Source of the DNA: Microcaldota archaeon
Lineage (GTDB): Archaea > Micrarchaeota > Micrarchaeia > Micrarchaeales > CABMGC01
Direction of reading: 5' to 3'
DNA: 41,771 nt
NCBI GenBank assembly: GCA_021810455.1
Contig: JAJZIU010000004.1
Span: 1 to 41,771, forward strand
The translations under genes were made by a program, and so were the position numbers. The notes beneath the pieces are model-generated. The model was not told the origin of the DNA. It worked only from the letters and a program-made list of their open reading frames with translations, and did not search any database. Within the stretch, counting starts at the first letter, position 1. Every line of letters starts with the position of its first letter. Below, piece after piece: positions 7,272 through 15,739 of this stretch.

Positions 7272-8471
7272 ATGCTTCAAAGAACAGCTGCCTTTGTCGT
7301 ATTTCTAATGTTTTTTTTGAACGGCATAAATGCAACACAGGGCAATACTGGAATATTCGCTTCATCAAATGTGCTAGACTCGGGACAGTCTGTTATCATC
7401 ACGGCAAACGCGAGTTTGGGATCTGTAGCAGCAACTATCCATTGTTACCAACCTGATTATTACTATTGCAAACTAGATTCGGGTTCGTACACATTCCAAA
7501 CAAGCCATGCGTACAACTCAATGCTCGATTGTGACAGGGGCAGTCTTTACGTGTACACGTGTCTGTACACATATGGGTACGGTGGTTCCAGCAGCTACTC
7601 GTATGAATGGTTTGTTAACGGGAAAAAAGTGAGCACTAACGATACTCTTGTGCTGAATAGAAGTAATACTGTAGTCGGCAAGAATAACATAGCAGTTAAG
7701 ATAAGCTCCCCTACTGGAAAAACCCAGTCGTTCTCCACTGTGGTAAACTCCAATCCATCTCCAAAAACAGCTTTAAATCCGGGCACGGCTTACATAAAAC
7801 AGGGAGAAAGCGTAGCTTTCTCCAACACTTCCGGAGGCGGATCAGGCCCATACAATTATTTCTATTCTGTTGCACCTCTGACTGGTTACACGAGGTATGG
7901 GAACCTATTCACATTTACAAAACCAGGAGATTACATAATAACTCTCAATGTGATAGACGCTCAGGGAGAGTACACGCAATCTGTTGCTTATGTTTATGTA
8001 TCAGCTACTCCCGCTTCGTCATCTCAAAATACAACCTCTTCAAATAACGGATCATCACACGCTCAAAACAACTCTGGCGGAAACACAGGATCGGTTTTCA
8101 ACTACACTTACCCTACTGGAAACGTATCGGAAAACTATGCATTAGCTACGTACAATTCAAGTGTATCTTCATTATGCGTATCATCAAATCCGTACAAATC
8201 CAATACATTGGAATACACTCTCTGCTCAGTGGCAAATACCATAAGGGAATTGATAGTGGTGACTGCACTGTTCATGTTTATATTCGGGGCCATGCTTTAT
8301 GCTGTGTCACACTTTCTTCCTTCGGCAGGAAACCTGAAGGGAAGCTCGCAGGCATGGGCGATAGGCATGATGATCGGAGGCATAATAGGCATAATTCTCA
8401 TAGCAGTAGCACCATTCATAGTTAATACGTTTGCAAATGCAGGAGGACTGAATCCCGTGCCTTGCTGCTAA
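7272..8471 (+). CDS. Secreted or surface protein with a PKD-like domain and C-terminal membrane segments
   Basis: The ATG at 7272 (eight bases after GAGGA) starts a clear signal peptide (AAFVVFLMFFLNGINA). A frame extension to TTG 7251 would spoil it. A Cys/Tyr-rich region follows, then a PKD-like beta domain (GTAYIKQGESVAFSN to DAQGEYTQSVAYVYV, roughly residues 165-245), a Ser/Asn-rich linker with many N-x-S/T sites, and two hydrophobic segments near the C-terminus (LIVVTALFMFIFGAMLYAV and MIGGIIGIILIAVAPFIV). The product is about 399 residues and should face outward, tethered to the membrane. It ends NPVPCC. Role unknown; adhesion or envelope structure is a fair guess. Confidence 0.75.
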   Translation: MLQRTAAFVVFLMFFLNGINATQGNTGIFASSNVLDSGQSVIITANASLGSVAATIHCYQPDYYYCKLDSGSYTFQTSHAYNSMLDCDRGSLYVYTCLYTYGYGGSSSYSYEWFVNGKKVSTNDTLVLNRSNTVVGKNNIAVKISSPTGKTQSFSTVVNSNPSPKTALNPGTAYIKQGESVAFSNTSGGGSGPYNYFYSVAPLTGYTRYGNLFTFTKPGDYIITLNVIDAQGEYTQSVAYVYVSATPASSSQNTTSSNNGSSHAQNNSGGNTGSVFNYTYPTGNVSENYALATYNSSVSSLCVSSNPYKSNTLEYTLCSVANTIRELIVVTALFMFIFGAMLYAVSHFLPSAGNLKGSSQAWAIGMMIGGIIGIILIAVAPFIVNTFANAGGLNPVPCC

Positions 8472-8480
8472 CGAAAATTA

Positions 8481-9806
8481 TCACTCTGATCTCAAAGCTT
8501 TTATCGGATCTATGGTTGAAGCTTTCCATGCTGGGTACATGCTCGAAAGCACGCTAACCACTATTGATATCAGTATGGCAATTATTATCACTACTGGGCT
8601 TACCTGCGGGCTTATCGATATAGATGAAGAACCAGAAGAAGCAGGATTACTGGTTCTTTGAGGAGATCCTGTCCCTACGGCAACAAACTGCGAGCCCCTA
8701 CCCGCGCTTCCACCACCCGATCCGAATGCACTTTGTCCTGCGCTGGGACTGGCGCTCTGGTGTGAGCTTCCGCCGAGCAGGGCAGGCAAAGCGTACGCGC
8801 CTCCTATTCCAACGCTGACTCCAACTATTCCCCCTATCAATCCTATCAGAACCGCTTCGGAAAGGAAAAGAAGCATCACGTCGTTTCTCCTGAATCCTAT
8901 AGATTTGAGTATTCCTATTTCATGAGTACGCTCATTCACCGATATCATCATTATGCTCAGTATGCTTATCCCTGCAACAAGAAGCGAAATGCCTGCTATC
9001 GCACTCAACAGTATCGCCAGAGAACCCGTAATGGAAGCTACCGTGCTTGCTATTTCCTGAACCGATATTACTCTTGCACTGTTTCCGTATATGTTTGAAA
9101 GCAGCGTGTCCAGTGCTCCTACCGTGCTCGCGTTTGTTGCCTTAACAATTAGCATGCTGTACGAGTATTTGCCCAGCACGCTTTCAGCAACTGACATGGG
9201 CACAAAAACGGAACTGTCTGGAGAAACGAAAGAAGCAGACCCGTACTTGTTTAATATTCCTACCGGTATCAATGTCAGGCTCTTGCTCCCACTCTGGCTA
9301 TGCACTGTCAGGTACATAGGCTGATTCAAGCTAACGGAAGGCGAGGTTTGCGTAGTGGTTGGAAATGCGACATCATAACCTACAAGCGCATATGGAACTG
9401 AAGTATCGTTGTAAACACTTCCGGAGTAAAGATCTACGCTTCCAAGGGTTCCTGCTATGCTGTAGTTGTTAACTCCGTAAACCGTGATAGTTGTCTGTGT
9501 TCCGGCTTCGGAAAGATTAGCACTGAAAGATACAACTGGTGTAACGTTTGCAACATACGGCAATGATTCTATTTCTGCAACGTCAACATCGGTTAATATG
9601 TGGGACCCAAATCCTGCTACGTAAAGCGTGGTTGGCCCTGTTGCTTCCAATGAGTGCGCTATGCTTGCAGATATTCCTGAGACCAGGGAAATGAGGGCAA
9701 CTATTGCAGCTATGCCTATCATTATGCTGAGAACCGTAAGCATGGTTCTGAACTTCCTCTCGGCTATCCCCTTCACTCCAAGAGCGAAAATGTCTCTTAA
9801 CTTCAT
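8481..9806 (-). CDS. ABC transporter permease, FtsX/MacB family
   Basis: This 441-residue permease has the MacB layout. Transmembrane helix 1 (MLTVLSIMIGIAAIVALISL) is followed by an extracytoplasmic domain of about 200 residues, then a membrane pair (SITGSLAILLSAIAGISLLV onward), the cytoplasmic loop NERTHEIGILKSIG, a third helix (AVLIGLIGGIVGVSVGIGGA) and a final one (VVIIIAILISIVVSVLS), ending in YPAWKASTIDPIKALR. Both the ERTHEIGILKSIG and DPIKALR motifs are family hallmarks. Between the last two helices is a Gly/Ser/Gln-rich insert of about 60 residues. Its ATG directly follows the stop of the preceding gene with no gap, so it is the third gene of an operon. Confidence 0.9.
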   Translation of the reverse strand: MKLRDIFALGVKGIAERKFRTMLTVLSIMIGIAAIVALISLVSGISASIAHSLEATGPTTLYVAGFGSHILTDVDVAEIESLPYVANVTPVVSFSANLSEAGTQTTITVYGVNNYSIAGTLGSVDLYSGSVYNDTSVPYALVGYDVAFPTTTQTSPSVSLNQPMYLTVHSQSGSKSLTLIPVGILNKYGSASFVSPDSSVFVPMSVAESVLGKYSYSMLIVKATNASTVGALDTLLSNIYGNSARVISVQEIASTVASITGSLAILLSAIAGISLLVAGISILSIMMISVNERTHEIGILKSIGFRRNDVMLLFLSEAVLIGLIGGIVGVSVGIGGAYALPALLGGSSHQSASPSAGQSAFGSGGGSAGRGSQFVAVGTGSPQRTSNPASSGSSSISISPQVSPVVIIIAILISIVVSVLSSMYPAWKASTIDPIKALRSE

Positions 9807-11456
9807 TTATTTTCGCACCTTCTGCTTGCCCTTAACCCGCCTATAAACGTAATACGAAGCACCAACAATCAGCACTATAACAAGTATATCGATTACTGGA
9901 TGTCCGGAAGATTTTTTTCTTACTGTCAATTCTCCAGATCCTTGGTACGCGTTTGCTCCAGCCCCGCTTGATGCCAAACTAATGTTTCTGGTTCCTATCC
10001 TTACGTGAAACTCGAAACTGGCGTTAAGTTTCTGATTCAGATTATTAAGATAGGAAACGCTTACTGGTATTATATAAGTTCCTGCCTTGGCACTCGGAGA
10101 AGCTATGAAACTGAGGGTGTATGCAGTTGGCGTGTCTATAGGTATGCTTCCTATGAACGATGTGTTCTGCCCAACTATGCTTATTCCTTGCGGAGGATAA
10201 GCGGTTACGCTGGCTGCATCTGCCGACTCTGATCCGAGATTATCAAGTGTCGATGTTATTGTAAATATGCTTCCCTGAACTGGCGCAGATGGCAATACTG
10301 TAGAACTCACCTGCGTGAGGTTTATTGCACCAGGGGTAAGGAAGGTTATTGTTCTAGATATGCTTTGTGACTCCTGATTCATAACGTATGTTACTGATGC
10401 ATCCATCGTGTCTACTGTGGAACTGGATGAAGCCTGCGAATAGAGTGTAACTGGGAAACTGAGGCTAGAACCGGCATTTATCTCTGGTATTACGATGTAA
10501 TTGTTTTTTCCAAGAACGTCCAATGGGGACTGCGGAGTCAAAAGCACAGAAACGTTGTATATGGGATAAATTCCGTTATTCTGTATGACTATGCTTTTGT
10601 TTTGAATTTCTCCTGAAACAAGAGTCACATTGGAAGGATACGCGTAAACGTTTTGGCTTGCTGGCACTATGTACATGCCAAGCTCCCTGTTGTTCGTAGT
10701 GTTGTGTCCGTAAGAATCTATGTAATGTGAATCAACTGACAGTACAACCGGTTCTCCATTGCTGCTTTGCTGCACATAAAGAAGAACACTCACGTTTTTA
10801 CTTTGTCCAGGACTTAGGGAATCAATTGTTTTGGGCTGCCCTATCACACTAACGCCTGAAGATGACACTACATAATTGTATATGTCGGATGCCTGTCCCG
10901 TTCCGTTGTTGGACAACTTCAGTGTGACGTTGTTTAAACCAGGGAACAATCCGTAACTGCTTGGTGTGTATGTTATGTTTGGAGATCCATGCATGGGTAT
11001 TTCTATATTAAGTGTTTGGCTTTCCCTTACCGTGCTATTGCTGCTGTTGTAGTACATGTACAGATAATAATTCTCTGATGTCTGAGCACCAGCCGATGCG
11101 TTCTGGGCTATATTCAAATAAAACACCATGTTGAATATGGATGAAGGTGAAACCTGCTGTACGTACTGTGTTGCATACTGTGATCCGTTAAAGTTTGATA
11201 AATCCCCATAAACCTGTAATTGCCCCTCAAGATTGTTTATAGTGCATGCCGTATTTCCTGAAGTGGTTCCGTAACTTTCAAGACTCACTGTCAATGGAAC
11301 GTCCATGCTTCCGGGACCTGCCGAAACGAAGCCTGTGGAGTTTCCCCATGCAACATTGAGCACCTTGAAACTGGTGCCGGTAGAGCATGCGCTAACAATC
11401 CCAATTCCCATCAACACAAACAGCATGCCAAGTATAGTGTATTTTACGATTTTCAT
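9807..11456 (-). CDS. Secreted, membrane-anchored repeat protein of the ABC operon (COG1361/CARDB-like)
   Basis: The ATG at 11456 overlaps the TGA of the ATPase gene as ATGA, which fixes this start and shows translational coupling. The product is about 549 residues: a signal peptide (YTILGMLFVLMGIGIVSA), several beta-rich repeats of the NEW3/CARDB type (ITYTPSSYGLFPGLNNVTLK, LDNLGSESADAASVTAY and similar), many glycosylation sequons, a Gly/Ser linker and a C-terminal helix (VIDILVIVLIVGASYYVY) with a basic tail. Such proteins often sit beside MacB-type ABC systems in archaea and may couple the transporter to the envelope. That role is inferred. Confidence 0.8.
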   Translation of the reverse strand: MKIVKYTILGMLFVLMGIGIVSACSTGTSFKVLNVAWGNSTGFVSAGPGSMDVPLTVSLESYGTTSGNTACTINNLEGQLQVYGDLSNFNGSQYATQYVQQVSPSSIFNMVFYLNIAQNASAGAQTSENYYLYMYYNSSNSTVRESQTLNIEIPMHGSPNITYTPSSYGLFPGLNNVTLKLSNNGTGQASDIYNYVVSSSGVSVIGQPKTIDSLSPGQSKNVSVLLYVQQSSNGEPVVLSVDSHYIDSYGHNTTNNRELGMYIVPASQNVYAYPSNVTLVSGEIQNKSIVIQNNGIYPIYNVSVLLTPQSPLDVLGKNNYIVIPEINAGSSLSFPVTLYSQASSSSTVDTMDASVTYVMNQESQSISRTITFLTPGAINLTQVSSTVLPSAPVQGSIFTITSTLDNLGSESADAASVTAYPPQGISIVGQNTSFIGSIPIDTPTAYTLSFIASPSAKAGTYIIPVSVSYLNNLNQKLNASFEFHVRIGTRNISLASSGAGANAYQGSGELTVRKKSSGHPVIDILVIVLIVGASYYVYRRVKGKQKVRK

Positions 11457-12160
11457 TTTCTCACTCTTATCTCTTTTTCCACAAGTCCATCTCTCATGTA
11501 CACGCATCTGTCCGAAAGTTTCGCAAGATCCGGATCGTGCGTTACCATAAGTATTGTAGTATCATTTTCCTTGCTCATCCTCGCGAGAAGGTTTATCACT
11601 TCGTCTGATGTTTTCGAGTCCAGATTTCCTGTAGGTTCGTCAGCAAGGAGTATGTGTGGTTTATTCACCAGGGCACGCACTATGGCGACTCGTTGCTGTT
11701 CACCTCCGCTAAGCTCCGTAGGCTTCTTTCCCAGTTTCCCGCTCAAGCCGACCTCCTCGAGCAGAAGCGTAGCTAATTTCCTGTGTTCATCATCAGAATT
11801 GCCATTGACCATAAGCGGAAGCATTACGTTCTCTATAACATTAAGATACGGAACAAGGTTATATGATTGGAATATGAATCCTATCTTTTCGTTTCTCAGT
11901 ACTGAAAGTTGTCCATCATTCATTTCAGAAGTGTCAACTCCTTCTATAAGCACCTTGCCGCTTGTGGGTGTATCCAGCGTACCTATCACATCAAGCAAAG
12001 TTGTCTTCCCGCTTCCTGACGGCCCAAGCACTGTTACAAACTCCCCTCTTGCAATTTCCAATGAAATGTCCTTTATGGCTATGTATTCCATCTCCTTAGA
12101 CCTGTAAACCTTTCTGACGTGATTTACGTTTATCACAGACTCTTTGCTTTTTTGTTTCAT
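11453..12160 (-). CDS. ABC transporter ATP-binding protein, MacB/LolD type
   Basis: Walker A is GPSGSGKTT, the Q-loop region reads IGFIFQSYNLVPYLNV, the signature is LSGGEQQRVAIVRAL, Walker B is ILLADEPTGNLD and the switch His is in MVTHDP. The TGNLD Walker B extension is typical of the MacB/LolD/FtsE group, matching the FtsX permease two genes on. The ATG at 12160 (MKQKSKESVINV) is preferred; an in-frame ATG at 12187 would add nine residues inside the hairpin of the neighbouring TnpB element. About 235 residues. First gene of the ATPase, repeat protein, permease operon. Confidence 0.93.
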   Translation of the reverse strand: MKQKSKESVINVNHVRKVYRSKEMEYIAIKDISLEIARGEFVTVLGPSGSGKTTLLDVIGTLDTPTSGKVLIEGVDTSEMNDGQLSVLRNEKIGFIFQSYNLVPYLNVIENVMLPLMVNGNSDDEHRKLATLLLEEVGLSGKLGKKPTELSGGEQQRVAIVRALVNKPHILLADEPTGNLDSKTSDEVINLLARMSKENDTTILMVTHDPDLAKLSDRCVYMRDGLVEKEIRVRK

Positions 12161-12182
12161 TAACTCATCTCGGCTCGGAAAC

Positions 12183-12200
12183 CACATTCTTTAGAATGTG
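12183..12200. repeat. Left-end hairpin of the second TnpB element
   Basis: An 8-bp perfect inverted repeat, CACATTCT and AGAATGTG, separated by TT. IS605-family ends carry subterminal hairpins recognised by TnpA. It also sits in the 5' leader region of the ABC operon on the other strand, so it may affect that operon's transcript. Confidence 0.55.
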
Positions 12201-12214
12201 AGGGAGAGCCTTAG

Positions 12215-12226
12215 TATTATATATAT
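12215..12226 (-). promoter_or_regulatory. Possible TATA box of the ABC operon
   Basis: On the minus strand ATATATATAATA precedes the preferred ATPase start (12160) by about 55 bases. If used, the operon is transcribed from inside the TnpB element. The same AT-rich block lies just upstream of tnpB on the plus strand. Confidence 0.35.
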
Positions 12227-12236
12227 TGCTGACTAT

Positions 12237-13454
12237 ATGCTCTTGGTTGAGAGAGTGAAAAGAGCTATTCTTTTGCAGATTAATCCTACCACCAAGAAGG
12301 ATAAGGTGTTGAATCAGGTTGTTCAGACTGCAACTTCCGAGTTCAATCGCCTTTGGGATGAGAGGAATTTCTGCCCAAAATTCATGGACTTCCATAAAAA
12401 AGTATATGTGCCGACTAAAGAGAGGACTGGGTTCAATTCCCAGATAATTTGCGATATTGAGCGAAGTGTCTGGAAGAGCAAAGAAAAGTCCAAGGGGATA
12501 ACTCTCAAATTCAATGTTCCTCGCAATTGTAAGACATTCGATAAAAGCATGTCTTTTGTGAAGTTTTCTATTTTTTCTAAGAATCCTATTGCCATCCCTA
12601 TTGTAAAGAATAGGAATTACCAAAGATATTCCGACCTTCTCAAGACAGGATGGAGTTGCAAGACTTATGGGCTGACTTCTGATTTGCAGATTGTCGCCTA
12701 TCTTTCCAAAGAGGAAACTAAGCTGCCACAGAGGAAGAATGTTCTTGGGATTGACATTAACAGCAAATGCCTTGCGATTACTGTCCTTTCTCCTGATGGG
12801 AAGGTTCTGCATCAGAACTATCTCGGACTTGACATGTGGACAAGGCGAAAACGATTCATGGAAAGAAGGTCGAAAATGCAGTCCTCTTTTAATCTCCCCA
12901 GACTGAGAAAAATCAAGATTGATGAATATAATTTCGTTGCAAACCACATTGGAGAGATTGTAAGGGACATAACCAACCTCGCTCTTAAGTATGATGCTGA
13001 CATTGCGATTGAGAATCTGAAGAGGTTCAGCAAGAAGAGCAAGAAATTCAATCGTGAGGTTATGCGTATTCCTTTCCTCAAGATTAAACAGATTCTCCTT
13101 TCCAGATGCTTTGATAAAGGAATCACCATTGATGTTGTAGATGCTTGGCATACGTCCAAGTTCTGTTCCCACTGCGGTGCTGTTGGGGAGGGACACAGTA
13201 GTAAGAATTATGCCCTGTTCATCTGCAAGAAGTGCGGAGTTGTCGTGAACTCCGACAGAAATGCAAGCAAGAATATTGCTATAAAATCCCTGTTGGGGCG
13301 AGAAGACTCTCTCAACCAGAAACTTCTCAGTGTTCCCAATGGGCAGGGTCTCGTAAATGCCCCTTTGCTGTTCGATGAAGTTGGTTTGCCCAACGTTGCT
13401 GTGCAACACGCTTATCAACCTGATGGAAAGCCACCCAATTTATTGGGTGGATGA
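12237..13454 (+). CDS. tnpB: TnpB RNA-guided nuclease, second copy
   Basis: From the ATG at 12237 (MLLVERVKRAILLQINPT) the product is about 405 residues. A GTG at 12198 would extend it into the left-end hairpin and is less likely. RuvC residues are all present: Asp in VLGIDINSKCLAI, Glu in IAIENLKRFS and Asp in VNSDRNASKN. The zinc finger reads CSHCG then CKKCG. It differs strongly from the TnpB at 1-1235 and belongs to a separate lineage. The last codons (LLGG) lie inside the right-end hairpin, as expected where the guide RNA overlaps the gene's 3' end. Confidence 0.92.
   Translation: MLLVERVKRAILLQINPTTKKDKVLNQVVQTATSEFNRLWDERNFCPKFMDFHKKVYVPTKERTGFNSQIICDIERSVWKSKEKSKGITLKFNVPRNCKTFDKSMSFVKFSIFSKNPIAIPIVKNRNYQRYSDLLKTGWSCKTYGLTSDLQIVAYLSKEETKLPQRKNVLGIDINSKCLAITVLSPDGKVLHQNYLGLDMWTRRKRFMERRSKMQSSFNLPRLRKIKIDEYNFVANHIGEIVRDITNLALKYDADIAIENLKRFSKKSKKFNREVMRIPFLKIKQILLSRCFDKGITIDVVDAWHTSKFCSHCGAVGEGHSSKNYALFICKKCGVVVNSDRNASKNIAIKSLLGREDSLNQKLLSVPNGQGLVNAPLLFDEVGLPNVAVQHAYQPDGKPPNLLGG
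13431..13450 (+). ncRNA. Right-end hairpin / guide-RNA scaffold of the second TnpB element
   Basis: CCACCCAA (13431-13438) and TTGGGTGG (13443-13450) pair perfectly around TTTA, preceded by GGAAAG and followed by ATGATTTACT. The layout matches 1241-1277 and 32988-33027. A guide would begin near 13459, inside the 3' end of the neighbouring regulator gene. The full RNA is probably longer and starts within tnpB. Confidence 0.6.
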
Positions 13455-13455
13455 T

Positions 13456-14931
13456 TTACTTCTGATTCACTCTAATGTTTATTACTCCACGGTTTGTCAT
13501 TACCAAAGCTGTGTATGTGTTATTATTCTGAACACCAAAAAGTTTCAGATATCCTGTATATGATAAATTCGCTGTCTTTCCCGATCCAAGCGCAAAGCCA
13601 TCGCTGCTAGGGTCTATATTTATCGGAACCTTTCCTAACAATGTACCGTTTTCGTAAACCTCAAAATTAGTATAAAACGTCTGGTTTTGTATGAACTGAT
13701 AACCTATACTATCCACTCCGTATATTCGTATCTCATTAACTGGCGTATCTGGCTTTATTATAATCATGTGAAATCCTGCTCTACCGGCACCTGCATTCAG
13801 GTAGAAAGCAGATGCGTTTATTGTTATGTTGGAGCTATCCTGCCTGTATACTCCTGTCGTGTTTTTTACAATCTCTACAGAATTGCCTGTATCAGCAACA
13901 AATGGCTCTTTTGTATCCCCACGCAATATCACATCATAAACTGTCAGGTTTTCTACACCATAATTGTGAAGCATCATGTCCAACTGTGTGACATTACCTC
14001 GTTCGTACATGGTTGCATTTGCACTGATTGGAACATTCTCAGAGTAAAAAACGAGTCTGTCAGTGCTGGGAAATCTCATGTACATTATCCTATAATCTGG
14101 TTCATGTGCCTTGTATCCTTGCGGAGCTCTATTGCCTTCGAATAAGGGATTCCTTCCAACCATGGCGCTAAGAGAAGGAAGCATCACAAATCTCGTAGTA
14201 TTATTTTCATAATAAGGTATCACAACAGGATAAAAGTCAAGAAGAACTCCTGAAGATAAATTAACCTTGTTTTTGATGTTCAATGTTGCATACGCCTGCC
14301 TATCTGACAACATTACTGGAAATGTTACGTTGTTTATTGTTATGCTTGCCGATGTTATATTGAATCTTGCAGCATTTATCGATGAACCCGGTTTTATACC
14401 GAGCTCGGCTATTATCTGGCTAGTATTAATTATACTCATTAGATTTATTCTACCACTCGTATTGATTGATATCCATTGCTGAGCTCCATCGTTGTATGTC
14501 TGAACACTTACTGAAGAGTAGTTTATGTATAATGATTGGGTACCTACCGGCACCTGCGGAGGATCTGTCATGCTTACTGGTATGTAAATGTTACTTACAC
14601 TTTTTGTGTAAAAGAAAACAAAAGATCCTAAAACAAAAATCAAAACAAAAACGGGCAATATGACTTTATACCGGTTTTTAACAAGATTCTCATAAATCCC
14701 AATCTGTGCACCATCTCTTGAATCTTCTTTACCAACAACCGCATAATACTTCCATTTTTTAATGTGTGGATTTTCTTTCTGAACTATGACTCCTGAATCC
14801 TCCAAATCGTGTATGTGCTTGCTTACTGTTGATGGTCTAAGATCCAGTTCTTTGCATATCTCACTGAGGTTGTTCGTGCCTTTTGATATAAGATCCACAA
14901 TCACCTGTTTTGTACTACCGTGTTTGCTCAT
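13456..14931 (-). CDS. Membrane-anchored winged-helix regulator with a large external domain
   Basis: Residues 1-65 form an ArsR/MarR-like winged helix: TKQVIVDLISKGTNNLSEIC, LDLRPSTVSKHIHDLEDSGV and the wing VQKENPHIKKWKYYAV. A single membrane helix follows (VILPVFVLIFVLGSFVFFY, about 90-110), then about 380 residues of beta-rich, Asn-glycosylation-rich sequence outside the cell. This is a one-component sensor layout: external domain, one helix, DNA-binding head. It lies upstream of the ABC operon on the same strand and probably once directly preceded it; the TnpB element now separates them. The regulated target is inferred. Confidence 0.75.
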   Translation of the reverse strand: MSKHGSTKQVIVDLISKGTNNLSEICKELDLRPSTVSKHIHDLEDSGVIVQKENPHIKKWKYYAVVGKEDSRDGAQIGIYENLVKNRYKVILPVFVLIFVLGSFVFFYTKSVSNIYIPVSMTDPPQVPVGTQSLYINYSSVSVQTYNDGAQQWISINTSGRINLMSIINTSQIIAELGIKPGSSINAARFNITSASITINNVTFPVMLSDRQAYATLNIKNKVNLSSGVLLDFYPVVIPYYENNTTRFVMLPSLSAMVGRNPLFEGNRAPQGYKAHEPDYRIMYMRFPSTDRLVFYSENVPISANATMYERGNVTQLDMMLHNYGVENLTVYDVILRGDTKEPFVADTGNSVEIVKNTTGVYRQDSSNITINASAFYLNAGAGRAGFHMIIIKPDTPVNEIRIYGVDSIGYQFIQNQTFYTNFEVYENGTLLGKVPINIDPSSDGFALGSGKTANLSYTGYLKLFGVQNNNTYTALVMTNRGVINIRVNQK

Positions 14932-15044
14932 AAACTACGCCAGGCATTAGTAATATACATTTAGTATCGATACTTTTAAATCCATGCGTATGTTTCGTTT
15001 TTTGTTTCGTTTTTACTAATGACAACCAATATAATAATTTATCC

Positions 15045-15058
15045 GGAGATATTTCTCC
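15045..15058 (+). promoter_or_regulatory. Hairpin covering the only GGAG before the HAD gene start
   Basis: GGAGA-TATT-TCTCC is a perfect 5-bp stem ending right at the ATG (15059). A TATA-like ATAATAATTTA lies at about 15030-15040. If transcription starts at the usual distance the message is nearly leaderless and the hairpin is a DNA-level palindrome (operator); with a longer leader it could mask the ribosome-binding site. Confidence 0.4.
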
Positions 15059-15679
15059 ATGGTCAGTGTAATCATATTTGACTATGATGATACGTTGGTA
15101 AATTCGAGTAAAGCTCTTTACAAGATCGAAGTCAGAGTTATAAAATCAATGAGTCTCAAAGTTCCTTCAGAAAAGGAGTACTTCTCTCTTTGGGGATTAC
15201 CACATTCATCAATGATAAAATCCATGTTCCCTAACATAAGTATCAACGAATATATGAAACGATACAGTGACATTTACAATCCGGATTCCATAAAACCTTT
15301 CAAATGCACTCTGAATGTCGTGAATTCACTGTCTAAGAAGTACAGACTTGCTGTGCTATCTTCAAAATCTATGTATTTTCTAAAACAACATCTTGAACAC
15401 ACTAAACTGTACGAGTACATGGATTATGTACATGCTGAAGATTCGAGCGTTTACAAGAAACCTGATCCGCGTGTTTTCGATGATATAATAGCACATTTTG
15501 ACTGCCAACCTTCAGACATGCTTTATGTTGGAGATCAGTTGGGCGATTTCAAAGCAGCATCTGGAGCAGGATTAGACTTCGTGGCTGTAACTACCGGTGT
15601 GAATTCACGTTCACAATTCAATTCGATAGGATGTAAAAACGTAATAGGATCTCTCGCATCTCTTTACACGATTGTATAA
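15059..15679 (+). CDS. HAD-superfamily hydrolase, phosphoglycolate-phosphatase-like
   Basis: All HAD motifs can be read in the 206-residue product: motif I FDYDDTLVNS with the nucleophile Asp, motif II LAVLSSKS, motif III Lys in YKKPDPRVF, and motif IV MLYVGDQLGDFKAASGAG. The helical cap between motifs I and II places it in subfamily I, with phosphoglycolate and similar phosphatases. The substrate cannot be fixed. It is divergent from the membrane regulator, with about 130 bases between them. Confidence 0.88.
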   Translation: MVSVIIFDYDDTLVNSSKALYKIEVRVIKSMSLKVPSEKEYFSLWGLPHSSMIKSMFPNISINEYMKRYSDIYNPDSIKPFKCTLNVVNSLSKKYRLAVLSSKSMYFLKQHLEHTKLYEYMDYVHAEDSSVYKKPDPRVFDDIIAHFDCQPSDMLYVGDQLGDFKAASGAGLDFVAVTTGVNSRSQFNSIGCKNVIGSLASLYTIV

Positions 15680-15739
15680 AATTTGTGATCAGATCACATC
15701 CTGATACTTCTAAATATCTTACATTCTCTAATTCATTTA

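Larger units (their letters stand above)
12183..13454 (+). mobile_element. IS1341-type element (tnpB only)
   Basis: The element carries tnpB without a tnpA. The left side has a perfect hairpin, CACATTCT-TT-AGAATGTG (12183-12200), and the right side an 8-bp stem at 13431-13450. It lies between a minus-strand regulator gene and the minus-strand ABC operon, with its right end at the regulator's stop codon. Exact ends are inferred from the hairpins; no target duplication is expected for this family. Confidence 0.7.

Noticed and set aside
11496-12107. Plus-strand frame of about 200 codons opposite the ABC ATPase
   Set aside because: Serine-rich antisense text opposite a gene with complete Walker and signature motifs.
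12165-13418. Long minus-strand open frame opposite the second tnpB (about 417 codons)
   Set aside because: It is an antisense shadow. The plus strand has full RuvC and zinc-finger motifs, while the minus-strand text has no recognisable domain and runs into the ABC operon leader.
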